Source: Xanthomonas sp. 10-10 (GTDB taxonomy: Bacteria > Pseudomonadota > Gammaproteobacteria > Xanthomonadales > Xanthomonadaceae). From it: a stretch of 64,000 bases of DNA. Shown here one piece after another: positions 57,543 to 64,000 of this stretch. The DNA lies in NCBI RefSeq assembly GCF_040182365.1, contig NZ_CP144460.1, positions 4,030,001 to 4,094,000 on the forward strand, in the 5' to 3' direction. Position numbers and translations under genes: made by a program. Every line of letters begins with the position of its first letter. The stretch's first letter is position 1. The notes beneath the pieces were generated by a model that saw only the letters and a list, made by a program, of their open reading frames with translations, did no database searches and was not told the DNA's origin.

Positions 57543-58421
57543 ATGGATCTGGCGAGCCTCAGCGCCTTCGTGGCGATCGCCGACAGCGGCAGCTTTTCGG
57601 CGGCCGGTGAGGCGCTGCATCTGACCCAACCGGCGGTAAGCAAGCGTATTGCCTTGCTGGAGGGGCAACTATCCGCGCGGCTGTTCGATCGCCTGGGCCG
57701 CCAGGTGGTGCTGACCGAGGCCGGCCAGGCCTTGTTGCCGCGCGCCCAACGCATCCTTGCCGAGCTGGAAGACACGCGCCGCGTGCTGGAACACCTGGGC
57801 GCTTCGGTCGGCGGGCGCCTGAGCCTGGCCACCAGCCACCACGTTGGGCTGCATCGGCTGCCGGCGTTGCTGCGCCGCTTTGCCGCGCAACATCCGCAGG
57901 CCGCGCTGGATATCCAGTTTCTGGACTCGGAACTGGCCTATGCGGCGGTGCTGCGTGGCGAGGTGGAACTGGCGGTGACCACCCTGGCACCGGAGACGCG
58001 TGCGCCGCTGCGCGCGCAGCCGATCTGGCACGACCGCCTGCAGTTCGTGGTGGCGCCGGATCATCCATTGGCCGCCCTGCGTGAGGTGGCGCTGGACGAT
58101 GTGGTGGCGCATCCGGCGGTGCTGCCGGATCCGGGCACCTTCACCCACCGCATCGTGGCCGGGCTGTTCGCCGAGCGTGGCCTGGTGCCGCATCTGCGCA
58201 TGACCACCAACTACCTGGAGACGATCAAGATGCTGGTGTCGGTGGGGCTGGCCTGGAGCGTGCTGCCGGAGCGCATGATCGACCATCAGATCGTGGCGCT
58301 GCCGCTGGCCGATGTAGCGCTATCGCGCGAGTTGGGATGCGTGACGCATGGCGGGCGCACCTTGTCGCGTGCCGCGCAAGCGTTCGTTGCGTTGTTGCAT
58401 GCGCAACAAGAACAGCCCTAG
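57543..58421 (+). CDS. LysR-family regulator, probable leuCDB activator
   Basis: The 292-residue protein begins MDLASLSAFVAIADSGSFSA with the classic LysR helix-turn-helix (LTQPAVSKRIALLEGQLSARLF) and has a periplasmic-binding-fold effector domain (LVPHLRMTTNYLETIKMLVS near the end of it). ATG 57543 has AGGA six bases upstream; two earlier ATGs in frame overlap the palindrome. Divergence from leuC, with a shared palindrome, points to control of leuCDB by a leucine-pathway intermediate, by analogy with other LysR/leu pairs. Confidence 0.9.
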   Translation: MDLASLSAFVAIADSGSFSAAGEALHLTQPAVSKRIALLEGQLSARLFDRLGRQVVLTEAGQALLPRAQRILAELEDTRRVLEHLGASVGGRLSLATSHHVGLHRLPALLRRFAAQHPQAALDIQFLDSELAYAAVLRGEVELAVTTLAPETRAPLRAQPIWHDRLQFVVAPDHPLAALREVALDDVVAHPAVLPDPGTFTHRIVAGLFAERGLVPHLRMTTNYLETIKMLVSVGLAWSVLPERMIDHQIVALPLADVALSRELGCVTHGGRTLSRAAQAFVALLHAQQEQP

Positions 58422-58614
58422 GGAGCCTGCGAACAACTCAAGGCCCCCTGAGAGAACCTGCCATCTGGCCTAATCGCGACAATCGTCATTGATGAAAAAA
58501 TTGAACACTTGCGAGCGACCCGGCCTGTCTTGGACGTCGATCGGCAGGCTATGAACGGCTTGTTCAGAGCTTCCCTGGAGCGTCCAAGACAACCTCACGT
58601 ACGTTTTTTGCAGC

Positions 58615-58896
58615 TCAGTCGTTGCGCGGCAATAGCCCGGCCTTTTGGTACCACCGCACACAAGCACTTTGCAAGGCGGCAAGAGCAATGCATACCACAA
58701 CACCTAGCGCGCCATGCCAGAAAAGCATGCCAACGCAGAGCGGAATCACGCCGAACCAGCAACAGAGCTTGTAAGGCAGTGGCAACAACCTGTAACGCTC
58801 GCCCTTGTCCGGGCTACGGCGAAAATCCATCTCGTTGATCGCTGCGTCTAGCCCAAGCAGTGCAAGGTAAGCAAGCAACACCCATATCAGCAACAT
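58615..58896 (-). CDS. Small membrane protein of unknown function
   Basis: I do not recognise this 93-residue protein. It has three hydrophobic helices: MLLIWVLLAYLALLGL at the N-terminus, LCCWFGVIPLCVGMLFW in the middle, and a third, ALGVVVCIALAALQSACV. A short charged loop (RRSPDKGERYRLLPL) lies between the first two. ATG 58896 has CAGGTG upstream; a GTG at 58944 would add 16 residues. It lies between LysR and the GGDEF gene. The 193 bp before it in 58422-58614 shows nothing. Confidence 0.55.
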   Translation of the reverse strand: MLLIWVLLAYLALLGLDAAINEMDFRRSPDKGERYRLLPLPYKLCCWFGVIPLCVGMLFWHGALGVVVCIALAALQSACVRWYQKAGLLPRND

Positions 58897-58997
58897 AAGC
58901 ACCTGCGCCCCACGATTCGATACAACACCACGTGCTTGAAACACGCCACCTGGGTCACTTATCGCGTCTGCACGGCACCAGCGCGTCGTTGCACCCC

Positions 58998-61900
58998 TTA
59001 CGGCCCCACCAGCCGATCGCGCCCATGCCGCTTGGCCTGATACAGGCGGCGATCTGCCAATGCGAGCAGTTCGCGCCGGGTTGGCGCCTCATCGCTCATC
59101 GCCATGCCCATGCTGGCGGTGCACCGCACCGTAATGCCGTGCGCATCGACGTCGATCGTCGCCAGCCGTTGTCGCATGCATTCGAACAGCGCGCGCGCCT
59201 GTTCGGCATCCAGTCCGGTGGCGGCCAGCAGAAACTCTTCGCCGCCATGGCGCGCAGCGAAACACTGCGCCCGATCCTGGTCGCTCAATGCCTCGCCCAG
59301 TGCGCTCAATACCGCATCGCCGACGTCGTGACCGTATTGGTCGTTGATGTGTTTGAAGTGGTCGATATCCATCAATGCCAGCGCCAGCGCGGGACCACCG
59401 CCACGCGCCGCGTCGAACCACTGTTGCAGCACGCGCTCGGCTTCGCGCCGGTTGGGCAATGCGGTCAGCACATCGTGGCTGGCGCGGTATTCCAGCTGAC
59501 GCATCAACGCTTCGCGCTCCTGGCTGGCCTGCTGCAGGGCGAGGTTCTTGTCGCTGAGTTCGCGGGTGCGCCGGTCGATCACGGTATTGAGTTGGCGCTG
59601 ACGGCGCCGGTAGCTGGCCGTGCGCCACAGGTAAAACCCGTAAATCAGGCTGGCCAGCGCAAGGATGCCCAATGCGATCACTTCGCTACGGCGCCACCAG
59701 GGCGGCGCCAGTGCGATGACCAGACTGGATTCTCCCAGCAGCGCGGTCTGACGCCAGTCCACCGGCAGCGACATCGCCTGCACGCGGAAGCGAAAACGGC
59801 CCGGCGGCAGGTTGGTGTACACCGCTTCGGTCGCGTTGTCGGCATCCACCCACTCCGGGTCGAAACCTTCCAGGCGATAGCGGTAACGCACCTTGTCCGG
59901 CCCACGAAAATTGAGTCCGGCATAGGTGATTGCGATACGGCGGGTCTCGGCGCCGAGCTGATGCGGGCCGCTCAACGGCTGCACCATGCCGTCGACCAGC
60001 AAGCGCTCGAACACGATCGGCACGCGATGGCCTTGCAAGGTGCCGACACGCGCCGGATCTATCACGCCCAGCCCGGCCGAGGTGGGAAACAACAACTGCC
60101 CGGACTGCGTCAGCCAGCCGGCCGGCGCGCTGCTGCCATTGCCCTGATTGCTGGGCATGCCATCGCTGCGGTCCACCACTTCCACACTCAATTGTTCGCG
60201 GGTACCGGCATCGATCTGGTCGAAGTTGTTGCGCGCGATGCGGAAGACGCCGTGGTTGCTGGACAACCACAAATAGCCGCGGCCGTCGTCGATCACGCGG
60301 AACACCTTGTCGCGCGGCAGTCCAACGCGGTGGTCGTAGACGCGAAAATGGTCGCCCTGCAGGCGCAACAGGCCGCGATCGCTGGCGATCCATAGATCGC
60401 CGCCGGCGTCGCGCAAAAAGTCGAAGGCGTTCTGCCCAGGGAAGTCCTGTTCGCCCAGCCAGGCGCGCGTGCTGCCGCCCGGCGACAGCCCGGTCATGCC
60501 GCGATCGGTGCCGATCCAGAGGATGCCCTGCGTGTCGCGATACAGCGCCTGCACCGAGCCGTCGGGCACGCCATCGGCCGCGGTGTAGCGGCGGACCTTG
60601 CCTTGCCGCCAGTGCGCCAGCCCACCGGTGGTGCCGATCCACAGATCGTCGCCATCGGGCAACACCGCGCGCACCGACAGCGACGGCAGTCCATCGCCCG
60701 CGCCGATGCGCACCAGCACCTTGCCCTGCGCATCCAGCCGCAGCACGCCCTGACTGTAGGTACCGGCCCAGACCCCGCCATCGCCGGCATCGGCCAGCGA
60801 CAACACCGACTGCTCCAGCACGCGACCGCCTTGGGCCGGCGACAGCGCGATGCGATCGATCTGATCGTCGCGCCAGCGGTCCAGGCCCACCGCGCTGCCC
60901 ACCCACACGGTGCCATTGCCGGTCTGCAACACGGTGCGCACGTAATCGGAGGCCAGGCCGTCGTCATGGGTCACGCCGTGCGCGGCGCCTTCGGCAATCC
61001 GGAACAGGCCGTGCGTGCTGCCGACCCAGATCAGGCCTTCGGCATCTTCCAGCAACGCGGGGCTGGCGACGCCGGTGATCGAAATCTGCTCGTCCGGCAC
61101 ACCAGCCCCGCCATGCACCACCAAGGTCCCGCTGGGCATGCTCATCCACAGATGCCCGCTCCGATCCAGCAACAGGGCATCCACGCGCTGCCCCTGGCGA
61201 AACCGCTGCAGCCCGCCGCCGCGACTCCACCACCACACGCCGTCATCGCCGGCGACCAGCAGGCCGCCCTGGCGATCGCTGGCAAGCCGACGCACTGGCG
61301 TTGCCTGCATGCCATGCGTCCTGCCCCAGGGCTCGGCAGCGCTGCCATTGCCGGGCAGGCGATACAACCCGACCTCGGTGCCCACCCACAGATCGCCGTG
61401 GTCGTCGGCCGACAACGCAGTGATGCGCGCGCGCGGCAGGTCCGTCTGGCGCCCCACATCGACCAGGCGCCCATCGGCTTCGATCCGGTATAGCGTCTGC
61501 GGCGTCCCCACCCACAACGCTCCGTCTGCCCGGCGCAACAACGCGCTGACCGCCAGATGCCGCGCCGTCGCGTCGCCCAGCTGTTGCCAGTGGCCATCCT
61601 GATAGTGATAGACCCCGTCGAATGCGGTGCCGAACAACATGCCGCCGGTGCTGTCGCGCACCACCACGAACACGCCTCCCAGTTCGGCACCCGGTGTGTT
61701 CTGGCGGTCGTACACGGTGAAATCGCGGCCGTTGAAGCGCGCCACGCCTTCCCAGGTGCCCAGCCAGATCAGTCCGTCTTCGCCCTGGGCCACGGCGTGC
61801 ACCAGGTTATGCGGCAGGCCGTCGTCCATGTTCCAGCGCGTGACCGTGTGATAAGCGGTGTGATCGAGCGCCTGCGCGCCAGCCGCGGGCATGCCGCACA

Positions 61901-62000
61901 TCCCGCAGCACAACCCAAACCACAGCCATACCAAGGCCGCCCGCAGCACGCGCGTGCTGCGAACGCGGCTTGCATGCGTCTGCGCCCCGACCCTGTCCAC
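58998..62000 (-). CDS. Two-component-propeller diguanylate cyclase (GGEEF)
   Basis: The 1000-residue protein starts with a signal anchor (RAALVWLWFGLCCGMCGMPA), then a periplasmic seven-bladed-type propeller (residues about 55-690; repeated LWVGT..GL.R units) and a Y_Y_Y domain (ITYAGLNFRGPDKVRYRYRL). A second transmembrane helix (SEVIALGILALASLIYGFYLW) precedes a coiled coil and a GGDEF domain (SHDVLTALPNRREAE; active loop ARHGGEEFLL, GGEEF near residues 919-923). It would make cyclic di-GMP in response to an outside ligand. No RxxD inhibitory site precedes the loop. Start is GTG 62000. Confidence 0.92.
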   Translation of the reverse strand: MDRVGAQTHASRVRSTRVLRAALVWLWFGLCCGMCGMPAAGAQALDHTAYHTVTRWNMDDGLPHNLVHAVAQGEDGLIWLGTWEGVARFNGRDFTVYDRQNTPGAELGGVFVVVRDSTGGMLFGTAFDGVYHYQDGHWQQLGDATARHLAVSALLRRADGALWVGTPQTLYRIEADGRLVDVGRQTDLPRARITALSADDHGDLWVGTEVGLYRLPGNGSAAEPWGRTHGMQATPVRRLASDRQGGLLVAGDDGVWWWSRGGGLQRFRQGQRVDALLLDRSGHLWMSMPSGTLVVHGGAGVPDEQISITGVASPALLEDAEGLIWVGSTHGLFRIAEGAAHGVTHDDGLASDYVRTVLQTGNGTVWVGSAVGLDRWRDDQIDRIALSPAQGGRVLEQSVLSLADAGDGGVWAGTYSQGVLRLDAQGKVLVRIGAGDGLPSLSVRAVLPDGDDLWIGTTGGLAHWRQGKVRRYTAADGVPDGSVQALYRDTQGILWIGTDRGMTGLSPGGSTRAWLGEQDFPGQNAFDFLRDAGGDLWIASDRGLLRLQGDHFRVYDHRVGLPRDKVFRVIDDGRGYLWLSSNHGVFRIARNNFDQIDAGTREQLSVEVVDRSDGMPSNQGNGSSAPAGWLTQSGQLLFPTSAGLGVIDPARVGTLQGHRVPIVFERLLVDGMVQPLSGPHQLGAETRRIAITYAGLNFRGPDKVRYRYRLEGFDPEWVDADNATEAVYTNLPPGRFRFRVQAMSLPVDWRQTALLGESSLVIALAPPWWRRSEVIALGILALASLIYGFYLWRTASYRRRQRQLNTVIDRRTRELSDKNLALQQASQEREALMRQLEYRASHDVLTALPNRREAERVLQQWFDAARGGGPALALALMDIDHFKHINDQYGHDVGDAVLSALGEALSDQDRAQCFAARHGGEEFLLAATGLDAEQARALFECMRQRLATIDVDAHGITVRCTASMGMAMSDEAPTRRELLALADRRLYQAKRHGRDRLVGP

Positions 62001-62330
62001 GTTCCCCGCCCCTCATCCGTGCCGCTGGCCATGCGTGACGGTATGTACCGGCAGGCCTGGGGCAATCTATCACCGGGGTTTTCGGACCGCCCTAGGTGGA
62101 TTCCCCACAGCTGCCGGTCGGACCATGACACCGGGAGGCATTCAATTGAAACAATGAATGCCCAGCATGATCTGCATGGCTTGGGGCATGAAGCACTGGC
62201 ATTGCAGCCTGGCTGAGGCATGGTCCGGTGACTCGGCCACGCCAGGCCCGATCAGCCGAAGCGTCCCATGCCCTGATACGTTCAGGCCACCGAGTATAAA
62301 TATAGAACCCGATGGTCTAGTATTGGCCGT
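62001..62330. other. Divergent intergenic region (330 bp)
   Basis: It holds the promoter side of both the GGDEF and TetR genes. AT-rich GTATAAATATAG (62294-62305) and TAGTAT (62318-62323, seven bases before the TetR ATG) are the only promoter-like signals. No ORF is convincing. Confidence 0.4.
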
Positions 62331-62984
62331 ATGTCCAGCTCGCCCTCCCTCAAGTCCAAGGCCAAGAGCAACGGCCCCGGGCGTCCCAAGGATCTTGGGA
62401 AACGTGCCGCCATCCTCGGCGCTGCCCGCGCGCTCTTTATGGAGCAAGGCTATGCCGGGGTCAGCATGGATGGCATCGCCGCCCAGGCCGGCGTCTCCAA
62501 GCTCACCGTCTACAGCCACTTCGGCGACAAGGAGAGCCTGTTTTCCGAGGCGATCCGCGCGCAGTGCCAGGAGATGATGCCGGACGACCTATTCGACCAC
62601 GCGCCCAAGGGCGCACTGCGCGACCAGTTGATCGAAATCGCCCATGCGTTCTTCGCCATGGTCAGCACCGAATCGGCCATTTCCACGCACCGCATGATGA
62701 TGGCGCCAGGCACCGGCGATGTGCATGTCCGCGAGATGTTCTGGGAAGCCGGCCCCAAGCGGACCCAACAGGCGTTGGCGGATTTTCTGTCGGCGCGCGT
62801 GGCCGACGGCCAGCTCGACATCGCCGATCTGGCGCGCGCGGCCTCGCAATTCTTCTGCCTGCTCAAGGGCGAGCTGTATGCCCTGATGATGTGCGGCCTG
62901 CACGGCCAGCCCACCCGCGCGCAGGTGGATGAGCACATCCAGTCCAGCGTGGACTTCTTTTTGAGGGCGTATGCGCCGCGTTGA
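62331..62984 (+). CDS. TetR/AcrR-family repressor
   Basis: The 217-residue protein carries a lysine-rich N-terminus and a TetR helix-turn-helix (ILGAARALFMEQGYAGVSMD, GIAAQAGVSKLTVYSHFGDK, ESLFSEAI). The C-terminal part is the AefR-like effector-binding type. The ATG lies seven bases after a TAGTAT -10-like box, so the transcript may be leaderless. It precedes pcm and tolC on the same strand and may control tolC-linked efflux; the ligand is unknown. Confidence 0.92.
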   Translation: MSSSPSLKSKAKSNGPGRPKDLGKRAAILGAARALFMEQGYAGVSMDGIAAQAGVSKLTVYSHFGDKESLFSEAIRAQCQEMMPDDLFDHAPKGALRDQLIEIAHAFFAMVSTESAISTHRMMMAPGTGDVHVREMFWEAGPKRTQQALADFLSARVADGQLDIADLARAASQFFCLLKGELYALMMCGLHGQPTRAQVDEHIQSSVDFFLRAYAPR

Positions 62985-63112
62985 TCGCCCCCGGCCTTTG
63001 GTGGCGATGACTTCCGGCACTGCGCCAGCGGCCGGCGCGCAGCGATGCTAGATGCGCCAGTTGCCCCGTGCACCGGTAAAATGTTCGCCCCACCGCGTTG
63101 GATAACCGCACC

Positions 63113-63769
63113 ATGACGATCGATTTCACCCAGGCCCGCGAAAAGATGGTCGAACAGCAGATCCGGCCGTGGGACGTGCTGGACCTGCGCGTGCTCGACG
63201 TGCTGGCGCGCCTGCCGCGCGAGGCCTTTGTGCCGGACGCCTACAAGACCCTGGCCTATGTCGACGTGGAAATTCCGCTGTCGGCCGGCGACAAGATGAT
63301 GAAGCCGGTGGTCGAGGGCCGCATGTTGCAGGCGCTGGATCTGCAGCCGGGCGAAGACGTGCTGGAAGTCGGCACCGGCACCGGATTTTCCACCGCCTGC
63401 CTGGGCGCACTCGCGCGCGAAGTGGTCAGCCTGGAGATCGACCCGGCACTGGCCGCCGCCGCGCGCGCCAACCTGGACGCCACCGGCCTGGGCAGCAATG
63501 TCCGCATCGAAACCGCCGATGTGTTCGGCTGGCAGAGCGAGCGGCGCTTCGACGCCATCTGCGTGACCGGCGCGGTCGATACGCTGCCGGCCCAGTGGCT
63601 GCAGTGGTTGCGCCCCAACGGCCGGCTGTTTGTGGTGCGCGGTCACGCACCGGTGATGGAAGCCGTCCTGGTCCGTGGCGACGTCAACGCCCCGCGCATC
63701 GAATCGTTGTTCGAAACCGACCTCGCCTATCTCCAGGGCGCCGCACCGACGCCCCGATTCCAATTCTGA
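63113..63769 (+). CDS. Protein-L-isoaspartate O-methyltransferase family protein
   Basis: The 218-residue protein has the SAM-binding motif VLEVGTGTGFSTACLGALA and the Pcm-type N-terminus (AREKMVEQQIRPWDVLDLRV, LPREAFVPDAYKTLAYVD). Pcm proteins repair isomerised aspartyl residues. This shorter variant, found next to tolC in related bacteria, keeps the fold but may have another substrate, since the usual substrate-loop sequence (S-X-P) is not obvious (IPLSAGDKMM). Twenty bases separate it from tolC, so co-transcription is likely. Confidence 0.85.
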   Translation: MTIDFTQAREKMVEQQIRPWDVLDLRVLDVLARLPREAFVPDAYKTLAYVDVEIPLSAGDKMMKPVVEGRMLQALDLQPGEDVLEVGTGTGFSTACLGALAREVVSLEIDPALAAAARANLDATGLGSNVRIETADVFGWQSERRFDAICVTGAVDTLPAQWLQWLRPNGRLFVVRGHAPVMEAVLVRGDVNAPRIESLFETDLAYLQGAAPTPRFQF

Positions 63770-63789
63770 TTCCCAAGGAAGCTTCCCCG

Positions 63790-64000
63790 ATGATCCGCCG
63801 ATCCCTCGCCCTGGCCCTGGCCGCCGCCCTGTCACCGATGGCCGCGCACGCCACCGATCTGCTGCAGGTGTACGAAATGGCCCGCAATGGCGACCCGCAG
63901 CTGGCCGTGGCCGAGTCCACGCGGCTGGTGAATCGGGAGGGACAGGTACAGGCGCGTGCGGCATTGTTGCCGCAGCTGGACGGCTCGGCCGGCTTCACCC
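63790..64000 (+). CDS. tolC: TolC-family outer-membrane protein (N-terminal part)
   Basis: The gene runs off the window, leaving 70 codons. AAGGAAG precedes ATG 63790. A signal peptide (MIRRSLALALAAALSPMAAH, cut about after AHA) is followed by TDLLQVYEMARNGDPQLAVA, the typical start of the first TolC alpha-barrel helix. TolC forms a trimeric channel through the outer membrane for efflux pumps and type I secretion. The position directly after pcm and a TetR gene suggests regulated expression. Confidence 0.9.
   Translation, partial: MIRRSLALALAAALSPMAAHATDLLQVYEMARNGDPQLAVAESTRLVNREGQVQARAALLPQLDGSAGFT

Overview
The window comes from a high-GC gammaproteobacterium of the Xanthomonas type. Supporting signs are the dense GC-rich gene packing, a pyrophosphate-dependent phosphofructokinase beside a proton-pumping pyrophosphatase, large TonB-dependent receptors, an ilvC-ilvG-ilvM-ilvA-leuA operon facing leuB/leuD/leuC, and GATTGGGG-type dispersed repeats. 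The genus call is an inference from gene content and arrangement; no rRNA or tRNA gene was seen.

Region 1 (1-8.1 kb): the end of a LuxR/MalT-type regulator, then a same-strand block reading leftward: TonB-dependent receptor, Tat-exported FAD amine oxidase-family enzyme, c-type cytochrome, signal-peptide-bearing RidA, Tat-exported PLP aminotransferase and azurin. Together these look like a periplasmic amine-oxidising chain. Region 2 (8.4-20.1 kb): HAD hydrolase, argD-like aminotransferase, a Kv-type K+ channel with a zinc ribbon tail, two paralogous DUF3829 lipoproteins, an SDR, a small RIO-like kinase, a DedA-PAP2-LssY fusion and a bestrophin, separated by repeat-rich spacers. Region 3 (20.3-31.7 kb): LON-domain protein, mpl, a candidate structured small RNA, adk, pfp, two secreted unknowns, hppA, another secreted unknown, ppa and an HDOD protein. 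Three enzymes here use or make pyrophosphate.

Region 4 (32-47 kb): a large TonB-dependent receptor followed upstream by an AraC regulator and a CadC-like membrane regulator with a TolB-type propeller, a second candidate sRNA, thiC under a TPP riboswitch, an S9 peptidase, a cytoplasmic chemoreceptor and a gamma-glutamyltransferase. Region 5 (47-58.4 kb): branched-chain amino acid synthesis. A promoter, a leader peptide whose ATG lies at the predicted transcription start, and a classic antiterminator/terminator pair precede ilvC-ilvG-ilvM-(micro-ORF)-ilvA-leuA. A 792-bp repeat-filled gap separates it from convergent leuC-leuD-leuB, which has a divergent LysR gene sharing a palindromic operator. 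Region 6 (58.6-64 kb): a small membrane protein, a two-component-propeller diguanylate cyclase, a TetR regulator, a Pcm-family methyltransferase and the start of tolC.

Non-coding structure is rich. Six copies of a 67-bp palindromic element show compensatory changes in their stems. G-rich inverted repeats invade the leuC 3' end and abut an SDR start codon. Intrinsic terminators on the + strand lie where no + strand gene is annotated.
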